A stretch of DNA of 64,000 nt. Source: Bigelowiella natans CCMP2755. Taxonomy: Eukaryota > Cercozoa > Chlorarachniophyceae. The stretch lies in assembly GCA_000320545.1 (NCBI GenBank), contig ADNK01000510.1:12501-76500 (forward strand). Reading direction: 5' to 3'. A model generated the notes under the pieces. It was not told where the DNA came from. It saw nothing but the letters and a program-made list of their open reading frames with translations, and made no database searches. Position numbers and translations under genes: made by a program. Shown one piece after another: positions 12,933-24,794 of the stretch (its first letter is position 1; the number at the start of each line of letters is the position of its first letter).

Positions 12933-13712
12933 ATGGCAACAGAACGGGGAGTGAAGTATATACAGTGTGCACGCGCAGTATCATCCTTCGAATGCAAGGT
13001 GGGTAGTAGTAGCAATAATGCTTACGCCAACTGGCATTGATTGCTCGCATCGTATAAATCAACATACGCACTTACTCACTCCTTTCACGGTTAATAGTAC
13101 TCTCAATACCGTATTTGGTATATGTTACAGATGTGCGAAAATGTAAATCGGGATAATCTGTAGTTTGATATGTGTGTGTGTGTGTGCATATGATATATTG
13201 TGTAGAATTCCGGACTATCTTCGAGCAAGGCAGCCACCTTCCTCAAAGCAGCACTGCAGTAAGAAGAATAACAATCATTGCAGTCGCATTTCCATCCCGT
13301 ACAACGCCTTCTGTCCTCCCCCGCCTTCTCTCTATTTGCTTGAAGAAATGTCGCGGATTCCGTTAGCGAGATCGATCTGAGTGACAATCCTATTGAGGAT
13401 ATTCCTGCAACACAGGTGTTAGTTGAATAACCTTGATCGCCGCATTGTTGTAGTAGTCTACTCCTTGATATGCAACCAGACTGTTCTTATGTGTGCGTGT
13501 GCACGTGTGTGTGTGTGTGTGTGTGTGTTATTTTTCCTTTCCTGCTGCCTTGGCTTTCTGACTCTTTCCTCCTTTCTCATTGTATTGCTATCATTCATAT
13601 TACCACAAAGGCATTATTCCAACAATGCTGCAATTTTACCACCCCCATTACTACGGCTTGCTTTTTCAGAAAATCATTAAAGCTGCTCTTGACACTGTTT
13701 TAGCACGAGGGG

Positions 13713-13764
<52 letters not shown>

Positions 13765-15782
13765 GCACACACAAAAAGAAAATGAAAATTACAGATTTTA
13801 ATTCGAAAGTACCTTTTCTACAATCTTAAATTTTTCCCGTGAATCATTTTTCTTGCTTCTGCTGCTGTTCTGCTGCTCTGTTACGTACGTGCTCCGATGG
13901 TGTTCCTCTTTCTCCTTCCCCTCTCAGAAAGCGTGCAAGAATATTTCTAAACTTACGATGGCTGGATGCAAGTTAGGACCTGCGATAATCCGGTAGCAGA
14001 AGTAGTAGTAGCGTATGCTTACATGACACAAACACACACACACACACGCATTTTGTTATATAATTTACACAGCACCATATCACGGGTGTGAATTGATGCT
14101 GCATGTGTACTTCAAGCGCTGTTATCCGTTACTGCTTCTGAGATAACTACGCCATTCTCCTAACCCCCTCTCCTTTGGCATCAAGCTATACCATTTCACT
14201 CGCAATCTTCAAATTCAAGAAATCATATAATTATTTCTCGGCTAACGTGTTTGTATGCATGTGTGTGATGGTCGCGGTATAAATACAGAATCTTGGGTCA
14301 ATTCGTGAGCAAATGGCACTCAATTGCCCGTCCGATTCGTAAATACACCATGGGCGGAGGATATCCACTGACACACCTCGATTTTTCGAACAATCCTTTA
14401 GAGAACTCTGGAGCACAGGTTGGTGATACGAAAGCACAGCGCGATAAAATGGTGAATGAGTGCGGCAGAAGGAAGTTGTACAATAGACAAACAAGTCCTT
14501 ATCGCAGCAACAAAATTGAAGGGACATTTTGAGCAAACGTGCTTGTTTACTTCGAAATCAACGCGGTGTATAGGCTACGATTTCCCAAAAAAGTTGTGTG
14601 TGATACGTACACTCGTTTGGACATGCGTCGATATAAAGCGTCATGACTTCTGCTATCATTTCAATGTCGTTCTGCTACATGATACTTACAGGCTCTGAAA
14701 GAGGCGTTCCACCCGAAGAGTGGAGCAAAGGTCATTGTTGTCGTCATCTTCATAAGAAATAGTAGTTTATGCTCGGAAAGCAGCAGCACAAGGACTACTC
14801 CGTGTGAATGATCATCGATCACCTGTTGCTTTGCTGTTCTCCTGCAATATTTTTCTTCTTCTCGCCACCACAGGTAACGGAGCTAGCACTGGCAGGATGC
14901 AAGATTGGAGACGAAGGAATAGAAGCCATTGCAAATATCCTCCAAGACGTACCGACTGTGCATATCTTGCAGCTCAGGGTGATACATACTACTGCTGTTG
15001 GAAAATTACTACTGATCATTCACAGTTTCACCTTCTCTCGTAGCCTTTCATCCTCCTCTCCCTTTCTCGCTATCATTCATCTCTTCGCTATAATTGCAGG
15101 AGAACGTATGTGGTGACAAAGGGATATACGCTCTTTGTAGCGCAGCAGTAGAACACCCCAGCCTCAGATGTCAGATATACTTACGCAACAAAATTATGCT
15201 TCATATTCGAATAGTCAACATGTAACGAAATAGAGATGTTTCAACACCATTTCTTTAATTACAACCTCAAATGTTCCATTTTCTGATAATTTGATGCAAA
15301 GTCTTCGAACCCTTAATTTGCCTATATACCACAGCTCTTGATGTATCTGGAAATGATAACGTGAAGAGAGCTGGAGCGATAGCACTCGCACACCTAGCCC
15401 AGGTATATTTCAATTTTGCATTTATGAAACAATTAGTTGTGTGCAAACACCCTTTAAATTTATCTGAACTTGCTTTTCATCTAATTAGTTCATGCAACAC
15501 ATCAACTTTGCATACGCGCACTTACATGCGTGTAGATATAACTCAATGGGTATAATTATCTTGCAGCGAAATAAAAAGTTCAAGAAATTTGCATTCCTAA
15601 ACGAGGAGCTCGACGAAACCGGATTAGATATGCTGCGCCTGCTTTCGATTGCCGCGAGTGATCGGAGCGAGCGTAGCAAGAGCGTTCCACTGCGACCTCA
15701 GTCTAGTAAAGCAAGCGTTTCAAAATCAGCTGTTGCCAAAAAATTAGCCCAGGCAGCTCAGAGAAGAAAAAATCATACTTGA
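12933..15782 (+). CDS. Leucine-rich-repeat protein (ribonuclease-inhibitor-like)
   Basis: Eleven exons, 307 residues: 12933-12998, 13206-13258, 13346-13415, 13670-13711, 13928-13992, 14289-14418, 14692-14730, 14874-14978, 15100-15169, 15335-15402 and 15567-15782. Repeats are visible as SEIDLSDNPIED, KLTMAGCKLGP, LTHLDFSNNPLENSGA, VTELALAGCKIGDEGIEAI and LRSLDVSGNDNVKRAGAIAL. They are the beta-strand/helix units of the ribonuclease-inhibitor class of LRR, a scaffold for protein contacts. The C-terminus is Ser/Lys-rich with no repeat. It follows the PH gene on the same strand after only 126 bp. Start ATG 12933 gives MATERGVKYIQCARAV and begins the first unit directly. No signal peptide or membrane segment is present, so a cytosolic or nuclear adaptor is likely; the partner is unknown. 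Confidence 0.8.
13714..13761. repeat. (CT)n microsatellite in intron
   Basis: A long TC/CT tract starts within a few bases of the donor site at 13712 in the LRR gene. It is typical of the microsatellite-filled introns in this window. Confidence 0.85.
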
Positions 15783-16150
15783 CTTCACGCACGTATACAT
15801 ATGAGACTTTTGTTTCTGAAGAGACTTATTTTGGTTGCGAAAACTTCATAGTGAAAATTTATAGTACATAGTGTTCATTGTAGGAAGTGTATAGGTTTAA
15901 TTGCATGATTTGGAACATGTCATTTAATCTAAAAATACAAATTATTTCCATGTGAATTGTTGGTCACATTTGTTGTAGCGTAGGGAATTTCTTGATGTGT
16001 TTTGTTCACGTAGCAACGTCACATGCAACGACTGCTGGCTAGCAGGCACGCCTGCTGACCACACTAGCACAACTAGACAACTGCGATGATCATTGTTGTT
16101 AGATGTGTTGCAAATTTGACAACGCGCACGCTAGCACGTGCACACATCTA

Positions 16151-16162
16151 CATGCTAGCATG
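16151..16162. repeat. 12-bp perfect palindrome CATGCTAGCATG, copy 1
   Basis: Perfect inverted repeat, identical at seven places in the window, all in spacers. Here it is followed at once by the one-base-variant word catgccagcatg. Confidence 0.95.
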
Positions 16163-16686
16163 CCAGCATGGTCTAGTAGTGTGATGTGTGCGTGTGCGCG
16201 TGCGCATGTGTGCATTGCTGCAATTTGCAACACAGTGGAAGCAATCTATGATCTAGCAATTTGAATCTGACTGCCCGCATGCCTGCTAGATGCGCGCGCA
16301 ACCACCCTTCAATCCCTGGCAACCCGTGTGTCATTCATTGCTGAATTGTGGAGTGCGATCCCGATGTTCCAGTCTGGCAGTGTTTGTGGCTTTCTAGCTT
16401 TGCAGTCTAGCAGTGGCCACAGATCCAAAGACAGATTGTGTCTGTGTCTTCAGATCGACAAAGTATGTCACAGGCAAGTCACACTCTCTCCTCCAGTTCT
16501 GAACGGATTGCAAGTGAGCACTGCTTCTTGTTTTTGCAAGTTCACGTGGAAGGCAAGTCCACAAGTGCACCAGATTTTGTGTGAACATTCGTGGCAGGAT
16601 TTCATGAATGATGAATGATTCGTTCCATCGTTGACAGATCCACCAGGCTGAAAAATCCAGAAGTGAAGAGAAGGCTTGTCAAGAAG

Positions 16687-16698
16687 CATGCTAGCATG
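16687..16698. repeat. 12-bp perfect palindrome CATGCTAGCATG, copy 2
   Basis: Second exact copy, about 540 bp from the first, in the same spacer. Confidence 0.95.
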
Positions 16699-16887
16699 AA
16701 ACATCCATGGACATCATCAAGTTTTTGAACACCACTTACGAGAACAGTTGCCAAATGTAAGGAGCAAAGTGTGCCACCACGTAGTTGCTGTTTTTTGCGT
16801 ATGTTTCAATTTTAGCAAAAAAATGAGTAAATCAATCTGCCGCATGAAGCGAATGTCCTGTGCTTCGCTGAGTAGCAATGCAGATAA

Positions 16888-17523
16888 TTATTTTATAGGT
16901 TGTCGATAGATATCTTCAGGAAGGACATCAAGACCATAAGTGCGTTTTTTGGATGCGTCGTCCTTATCTACGCCGTATCTAGAGAAAAGGGCAATATTTT
17001 TATTTTTTATACGAATTCGAAGCCGTATGTGCTGATCAGTTTGTGTCTTATTCCCGGATCACATTCGGCTTCCACCTCCAAAACCCTCTCGCGAAGCGTC
17101 GTCTTGACCGTCAGGAGGAGGAGAGGAGGATCCACCCTTAGGCCTTTTCTGTTTCCCAAAGCCTAATACTGAACCGATATTAAAAGGACAAAGACGAAAG
17201 AATCGAAGAGAAGACAGGATAGAACCAGAGGATGATGAACCGCAAGTCTCATCGCTCGACTTCCGACCGACGTTTCAGAAGAAGCAGCAGCCCAAATACA
17301 AACCAAGGCGACGATACCCCCGAGCAAAAAGATCTTAATGATGATGCGAAAGCAATTTTTCGTCGAACATCCTTGAGGTAAAGAATTTTTAAGGGACTGA
17401 TGTGAAGACACTTTTTTAAAGCATACCTTCGATAGGCCTTCGACTCCAGCTTCCACACAACCCTCGTTTCTTTCGGATTTGCCGCCTCTTTCTACTCCTG
17501 ATAATCGTCGCCAAAGAAGCCAT
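16888..17523 (-). CDS. Small single-pass membrane protein, unrecognised
   Basis: Four phase-matched exons (17523-17427, 17371-17261, 17162-17063, 16978-16888) give 132 residues. The N-terminus is strongly basic (IIRSRKRRQIRKKRG). One membrane segment follows (FRIIIKIFLLGGIVALVCIW), then a Lys/Pro/Ser/Gly-rich loop (FGKQKRPKGGSSSPPP) and an acidic/basic tail ending TYGLDVLPEDIYRQPIK. I do not recognise the family. By the positive-inside rule the basic end should face the cytosol or organelle matrix. The start codon lies in CCATGG, which is also the start of the gene on the other strand. The weak points are the donors AAT|GTGATC and GAA|GTCGAG. Confidence 0.5.
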
Positions 17524-19544
17524 GGACTTTCTCAACCAGCCTTTGGGACCCCAAGTCCGCTCCTTCCAGGGCGGAAAGGAAGAAACCAACTTCCTGCAGT
17601 TGTCCCCGATCACAACGAAAACCGAGGTACCAGCAGCAGCAGCAGCAGCAGACAATCGAAAAGAAGGAAGTATGTAGATTCGGTTCGTTTCTATCTCGAA
17701 GGACAATATTCAGGAGAGTACAGTGTCGACATTGACAAAAGGGCAGCGATGCACAGGTAACGTCAAGAATTGGACTTAAATTTAAATATTACATTAATTT
17801 TCCCTCTCTTCAGTACATTCCTCCGCGCACTGATAACAACTCTCCTTGGGCCACGGAATACGTCCGAGAATAAGAAAGTATTTACCATTCAGCGGCAGGT
17901 AGACTAGAATGAATGCATCCGAATACGTTTGAGTTTTCTTGTACTTGGACAGATTGAGAAAAGAGATATGAGAATTGTGGTGTTCTATTTGGAGCTTAAA
18001 GCTAATGAGGTACGGATCATGTGGATGCAATGAGAAGTCATTTGTTTAAAATATCATACCTTGAAACTATCAGGGGTATATGAGCTACCCGTCCTTGAAT
18101 AATTTTGCAACGTTGAAGAAGATGATCATGTCTAATCGTGCTGCTTCTGAGTACGGATTTCATATCTGTTTCCTTCCATAAGGACATAATTTGAGCCATG
18201 TAATACCAGGTATTATACTCTCATCGGGCACGCAAATTTTCTTGGGATGATGCAACTGACGCAGTTGATTGAAAACGTACAACGAGTTTTAGTGCTTGAT
18301 ACAAGAGAAAACAAACACTGCAAACAATGCTTAGGTTAAGCATGAAGCAGGCTTCTTCACCAAACCATGCCGTGAGCGCAAAGAGATACGTCGAAGGTAC
18401 TCTTAAAAAGGATTCCTCTAGATGTAGTTATATCTTATTTGCGTGAAAATCAGGAGCGTAAAAGGCAGCCGGGGACTAAAGATGGTCGAGAGGGTAGATA
18501 CGATGCTAGTTAAGAAATGAACAAACGGAATGAGCACTAAGCAAAGTATCCTATATACTTGGCAGGTGACAGGCTCTGAGCTCACGATCTCTATAGGCCC
18601 ATGCAAGACATGCAAGCTTGGATGTGATATGGTGCAATCGTCATAACATGGCCTTCTACTTTGCTTTGATAGACCTTATAATATAGCGCTTGTAATTTGC
18701 AGCCTCACGAATGCTCTATTGCCCCCACATCGGCCGTGTATCTAAACAGAGCTCTTCAACAAAAACAGCTGGAAATCAGACATGTTGGGAATATTGTGCG
18801 TACGAACTATTATCCGGAAACACATCGTTGTTGTATGTTGTTATAGTTGGTGGTAAATACCAGGCGGGGGCGATGTCAAACAGGCGCAGCGGCAAAATTT
18901 CAAAATCGGAGGGAGACTTAAACTCGGTTAACAGTTTCGTAACTACCAGGTTAAAATATATGACAGATAATTGCAGAGGATGTGTCTTCTCGCGCACAGT
19001 AAAAGATCGCACTAATCAAATTTGTAGGTCCAAGTATACCGTAAAGAGCGGGATAGAAATGAGAAATGGAAAGCCCATTAATTCTCGCAATAAGGGTGGG
19101 ATCCCATTTAATAATAGAGGAGAAGGAATTGCTGGTAATTCCTCCATCCACAGCATTTGTAGCCGCTATTCTCAGTGTAGTAGTACAAGAGGTGCCAATA
19201 AACATATCTATTAGGCTCCGAAGGTTACTTTAAAAGGAAAAGAAAGCTTCTCAATAGGGAGAAAATTGAGAAGGTAGTACTACCTTTAATAATTTTATTT
19301 GGTGCTAAATCACGTGTTTATTTAGGCAAAGAAAAAAGCTGTTATGAAGTGCATTAAAAATTCTTTTCAATCTGATTCGTTCAAGCGGCAGGTAGCTGCT
19401 CCTAAACTAGCTAGCTAGGCTAAAACATAGCTAGATAGGGCAAATTTTTGTGAATCAATAAACTTACTTATCACCGTGGCTCAGCTTGCATTCTGGGCAG
19501 AAGTTGATAAAACCCCATTTGAGGAGCTTCTTTTGGAGGTATGA
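17522..19544 (+). CDS. Unrecognised 354-residue protein built from 16 small exons
   Basis: Exons: 17522-17669, 17714-17756, 17814-17898, 17953-18009, 18074-18150, 18210-18276, 18335-18396, 18542-18565, 18608-18623, 18703-18832, 18864-18926, 18977-18998, 19028-19134, 19154-19191, 19326-19391 and 19485-19544. All joins keep phase, and two exons are only 24 and 16 nt long. After an Ala-rich N-terminus the protein is well ordered and mostly helical: EYYTLIGHANFLGMMQLTQL, HEAGFFTKPCRERKEIRR, IAPTSAVYLNRALQQKQLEI and FVAAILSVVVQEAKKK. The C-terminus is FWAEVDKTPFEELLLEV. This looks like a conserved globular protein, but I cannot name the family; the FWxEV end recalls RGS or other helical domains only weakly. 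No signal peptide is present. The joins around 18832-19028 are the least certain. Confidence 0.6.
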
Positions 19545-19612
19545 GGATCCCCTCTTTTACACGTTATAACTGTTGCAAAAACAAATTATGAAAGGAGCGC
19601 TGCCAAAGCATC

Positions 19613-19624
19613 CATGCTAGCATG
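19613..19624. repeat. 12-bp perfect palindrome CATGCTAGCATG, copy 3
   Basis: Third exact copy, followed by CATCG and more GCTAGC words. Confidence 0.95.
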
Positions 19625-19737
19625 CATCGATGTGCAAGCTAGCTAGCTATGCTAGCAAGTTGTCTTTGAGTATTACACACCTCGATGTCGAAATGTACAT
19701 CTCTAGTCTCTAGCTAGCCAAATCTAAGGACATCTCG

Positions 19738-19763
19738 ATCTAGCTAGCTAGCTAGCTAGCTAG
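19738..19763. repeat. (GCTA)n tandem run
   Basis: About six tandem GCTA units. Similar runs lie at about 19856-19879 and 19976-19998. Each unit junction is the palindrome GCTAGC, so these stretches can pair with themselves. Confidence 0.85.
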
Positions 19764-20071
19764 TGCAGATCTCAGATCTATGAAGGATTGCTAGATTGCT
19801 TGGTTGCTATCTAGCTATGTGTACGTGTGATCGAACAAAAAAAACACAAGACATACTAGCTAGCTAGCTAGCTAGCTAGACTGACACACACGCACAGCTC
19901 TAGCTAGCTAGGATCGATGTACGTTGGTGGCCGCTAATAACTAGCTAGCTCTAGAGCTACTACCGACTCTGGATTAGCTAGCTAGCTAGCTAGCTAGCCC
20001 TGGCAGTAGACAGCGCTACCTCTGCATCCATGGACATGCTGGACGCGCATGCCGCAAATGTTGCACCAAGG

Positions 20072-20083
20072 CATGCTAGCATG
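20072..20083. repeat. 12-bp perfect palindrome CATGCTAGCATG, copy 4
   Basis: Fourth exact copy, about 220 bp downstream of the stop codon of the giant gene. Confidence 0.95.
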
Positions 20084-20300
20084 TTGCTACGTTTTGCTTG
20101 CATGATATTTTAGCTTACAATTGTTGCTGCATCAACTGTGTTCGCAGGCATATGCACATTTCTACAGATAGCTTGCAGCATGCAATTCACACCAAATAAT
20201 CATATGTATTCATTTGAATAAAATATTTATTAGAAAACGATATCACAAGCTCATTTATGTATGAGATTCAAAACAGTGGCAAGAAAGTGATTTAACATAT

Positions 20301-23300
20301 TTAATTGACTACATTATATTTCTTCTTTGGAGCGTCCCACGAGGATTCCTTCGTTGATGTGTTATAGAAGTATGGGTTTCCATTATCGTCTTTTAGCTGA
20401 ATCCATCCTTCAGGTAGACCGCTGTCGGAGCCCGCTGAGCTTGCGGTTGCATTCGAATGTTTCTTCCCATGCGCCATCATTTTGTCAGCTCCCCCCATCT
20501 TATCCATTTTATCCGCTCCCCCCATCTTATCTAACGATCCAGATGTCGATGACGCTGCGTGTGAGCCAGTAGGCCTCTCCCACTGAGACTGCTTGGTAGT
20601 CTGGTTGTAGTAGTACTGGTGTCCCTCGTCGTCACGAAGTGCCACCCATCCAGGAGGTAAGGTTTTGCTCGACGCAATGCTTGAAGCAGAGCCTCGGGTG
20701 TAGTTGCTATGGTTGCTGGCTGCTTGGCGGTGACTCCTCAACAAGGAAGTATTTGCGTTCGAGGTAGTAGTGCTGCGACCGTTGAGTGCAACTGTCTCAT
20801 CGTCGTCGTCATCATCGTCTACAATGTGAGCGAACTTTTGATCCCAACCCTTAGCGTCTCCACCGCTCAAGCTGACGAGATCGTCGTCATCGTTGGCCTT
20901 ACGGTTAGGTGGGTGGAAGATCATCACGCGCATTTTATCCTTCTCAAACTTCTTAACCTGGCTAGACCCCTTAGGAATCAACCAGATCTTCGTGGATCCC
21001 ATCTTGACATATCTGTAAGGCTTGAATTTGCCGTGGGACAAAAGCAGGTAAGTCTTACCAGCCTCGAGCTCTTCAAGGTGCACACGTTCAGGGAAGTCAG
21101 GAGCGAGCGCCCACTCTGCGTCAGATATGTTGGATACTTCAGTCGAACTGGCGTTGCTCTTCTGGTCGGTCCCGCCAATAAGCTTCTGGCCGGTCACAGT
21201 GAGGCTCATGCCACTCTGGATGTACTGCATCATAGAGTTAAGGCGGAATACGTCAAAGAGAGTATCGAAACGGTACTGGTGGAGGAATGCCCTAGCAGTG
21301 TAGGCCCATGCAGTGCGGTTCTCCACAAGCGCATTGTAGGTCTTTCCAGAGCTGAGGAACTTTTCGTACAACTCCATTGCCTCCTCTTTGAAGGCCTCGA
21401 CGACGAGCGCCGGTGCCTTCTCATCTAGATAGTAGTAGTGACCGTAGATGATGTATAGATTCAGAGAGAATGCAAGTGAACCTGCAATCAACGCAACCAA
21501 TGCAAGCTGTCCAACAATTACGATAGGCGAAGCGAGGATGGAGATAAGCGCTGCAGCTGCAGCCGATGAGGCAATGATACGAAGAATATTGATGATAAGT
21601 TGCCAGCCTAGAATGGTTTCCGTCTTCATCAGTGTTTCCTCGACTTTACTTCCTGCTGGGACATTATTAATCGCTCCAGTAAGATACTGCTTGAGACCAC
21701 CGACGGTACCACACGTGATTCCGCAAACGCGCTCAGGCTTCCAGAGGAAGGTCTGCTGCTTCATGAGGAAGAAGATACCGATGATGACTGGAATTGGACC
21801 GATTGCACCAACAAGGATGCCAGTTGCCACCAAAGCAGCTGCTGCGATTTCCTGAACTCCCGTTAAGACAAGGAGGTCAAGGATCGACTGTACAATAGCC
21901 GACATAGCGGCAATGAAACCAGCAACCATAATCAGGGTCACCTTGTTCACCTCGACCGAAGCATAGTAGAACTCTTCCAGATCTCGGATCTCCTTCTCGA
22001 AGCTGAAGTCAGATTTCGCGAAAGCGAGAATCCTGTTGATGCCACGCAGCTTGCGGATGATGGCCTTGGTCTTTTGAGCGAGGGTGGAGGCAGGGAGCTC
22101 CTTGGAGCAGAAGCCACGGAAGAAGCGACCAATACGTGCGCAGTAGTTGTTTCCGCAGGATCGAGGTCGGCAGAGACCGAAATGAACAGGGCCCTGCTCG
22201 ATAGAGGACCGTGCTTGAGGCTCCCATTCCTCAATATCCTGGAGGACTTCTTCTACAGCACCGACTAGTCCAGGAGTAGCCTTCTTCGATTCGGTGGCAG
22301 CATCTCTCAGGTCCATGAGAGAGAAGGCGAGAGCTGTAAGAGCGTCTTGGGTGTAAGGATGCCCTGCGTATTCTGTAGAGATCAACTTGCCAAGAAGTTC
22401 CTCGAGAACCTTATCGACCTCTGCGACGAGGGAGGTCTCCTTGCTTACAACGACACTGCGCACACGCTTGTGTTCCTGCTGCCTGACCTCCTCGATATTA
22501 CTGAGCAACCGGGAGCGCGCTGCAGCTCCTCCGTTCTTGCTCTTGCTGATGCTCTTGTCCCAGAGGGACTGCACCTTCTTGTAAAAGCGATAGTCTAGAG
22601 GCTTGCCGATCCTCTTGCACCACTTCGTGGCCTCCCTTAGAGTACGCTGGATGGAGACGATGAAAGGGTCATTCTCAGTAGCTCCATGGACCTCGTAACT
22701 GTTACCCCTCTGAGCGTGTAGGGCCTCTTTGAGAGGGTTGAGCTTCGACTCGACGAAGTAAGCCTGGAAGTCTTCGTTCCTTCGGAGGTAACGAGAAGAG
22801 TTTGTCACTGACGCAAACGCAAGGATTGGACCAACGAATCGGAAGACAATACCGATTTGGTTGATGAAAGGAATGCCCTCGCCGTTGTCTTGGGTAGCGT
22901 TGGCCGCAGCGAGACCTCCGGCCACGAGGGTAGCTGAAACGGTGAATCCGTTGATAAATGCCTGCACCTCAGGGCTCTGGTTGTCAGCAATGGAGTCGAG
23001 AGGATTCGACTGGTTGTAGAATTCGGTGGAAATACGCTTGCCCGTATCACCCTCCGCGCGCGCAAAGTTGACCACGTATAGGAAGATCTTGCGCATTACA
23101 TCAGCCCTCCACCTCAGGTCCTCCTTAGTATCGTTAAACACATTGGTTTCCGCAGCGTTTGCCATGTACACCCTCAGCTCGTCGTTGAGTTTCTGAAGCA
23201 TAGCTTTCTGGAAGATAGGGTTGTGCTCGAGACGGCGTGGGACAAGGCTGCACGCGAACTTGCGCATCCAATCCGAGGAAGAGATGCCAAACATGGTATG

Positions 23301-24752
23301 AGGACTTAGGTTCCTGAACTCCTTCTTGAGAGAGAACTCCTCGATCTTGTGATAGAGGAAGTCGAGCCAAGCCTGATACTGAAATCCGGGGCGAAGGAAT
23401 CCGTCCTCACCGTAGCCAATGCCAATACCTCGGGTAACGACTTCGGCGTTTGACCAGTTGACCTGATCCACGTACCGCATATATCTCTTCTTGAAAGGGA
23501 CCTTCTTGATGTGATCCTCGACGAAGAAGTTAATCTCCATGGCATTGATGGCAGCCCCGGTGAGACCCGAGTACCTCATGAAGTGAGGAGTAGATTGGTT
23601 GTCTCCCACAGGGATATACAACACACCAAGATCCTTGTTCTGAATCCTCGCAGCGCTGTGGTTCACATAGTGGACGACGGGGAAAGTTGCGAATGCGACC
23701 TTGGACTCGGTTCTGCCATCAGGAGCTCGAGCGAAGTCTCCAGCAATGTACACCTGGATGTTCTGGTGTACCTCAGTGACGTGGCCATCCATATCCCTCA
23801 CCAAGTACGGCATCTTGCTGCAGTACCAGGTCCTTTTCGCTCGGCTGAGTAGCTCGTAGCGGCCTGGAGCTAGCACTGAAACTCCGGAGGCTGCTTCCAC
23901 GTGGAAAGCATCGCCCTTGACAAGCTGAGAGATGGTGGTTGGAGTGCTCGAGTCGATGAGCGTGTACTCAGGAATTCGTTCCTGGGCACCGGGGTTGAAT
24001 ACGTCGCCAGTCTTCAGTGCATCAAAGGCACCCTGGAAAAACAGCTTAGCTGAGAATCGAGCAAGGGCCTTTTTAAAATGCTTGATCTGTTTCGCATCGG
24101 CGTACTCCTTGCCGAGTCTGGTTCCAACCTCCTCCTGCCAATCAGTAAACTCCTTATTCACTTCCATACCGAGGTAGGTGTTGTCACCGGTTTCGAACAC
24201 ACGCGATTGCAGTGTTTCTCGGAAATAACCAGGGGATTCGTCGCTGTAGCGATTCACCTCAGCTACAACCTCACGGTACACGCCGGAAAAGTTAGCTGCG
24301 GATCCCTTGAAGTCGTTCTGGGCGGCAGCCCTCCAGTCGTTCGTGGCGACGTAGTGCGTCATCATCTCAGCGATCTTGGATGTGGAGATGACTTTGGTGA
24401 AGTCTCCCACTAGACGAGTGTTATCCTCAACGATGGATCGAATGTCGTTGATCAAGCTGTTCTTCCATCGAGGCACACCCATTTGGTGCATAACGTGGGA
24501 CACCTTGGAACCACTCAGACAAGCAACACCGTAGTACTCTTTGGTAGTAAGAGGGAAGTGGTTGCCGGTGTTGGCCGACTTACCAGTAGCGATGACGAAG
24601 TGGGAGAGGCGGAGGTCCAGCTCGAATTTCTGGTCGCTCGTAAGATTGCGGGTAAGCGTCGTCTTACTGTTGCCGGCGAAGCACTCAAGCTCCGTTTTGA
24701 GCACCTATGAAAGATACGGGACATTATAAGTATACTGAATGAGACAACACTA

Positions 24753-24794
<42 letters not shown>

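Larger units (their letters stand above)
15783..16887. other. Spacer with CTAG/CATG-rich patchwork
   Basis: No gene was recognised. From about 15990 to 16320 and around 16680 the sequence is dominated by short palindromic words (CTAG, CATG, GCATGC, TGCGCGC) and contains two copies of the palindrome CATGCTAGCATG. The ORFs of 64-96 codons here resemble nothing I know and show no splice-linked continuation. Confidence 0.6.
19545..20300. other. Spacer rich in CTAG tandem runs
   Basis: No gene. The spacer holds at least three runs of tandem GCTA (about 19738-19763, 19856-19879, 19976-19998), many single CTAG words, and two copies of CATGCTAGCATG. It lies between the convergent 3' ends of the 354-residue gene (+) and the giant gene (-). 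Confidence 0.7.

Noticed and set aside
16328-16704. ORFs of 64-96 codons in the CTAG-rich spacer
   Set aside because: They occur on both strands over the same bases and contain only the repeated spacer words.
18711-19214. 167-codon plus-strand ORF
   Set aside because: The first part uses a frame that loses the ordered segment ending LQQKQLEIRHVG. The spliced model crosses this region in other frames and keeps only its later part.
20709-21428. 239-codon ORF on the plus strand
   Set aside because: Lies antisense inside the long C-terminal exon of the giant gene. It is the mirror of biased codon use, with no splice signals or domain of its own.
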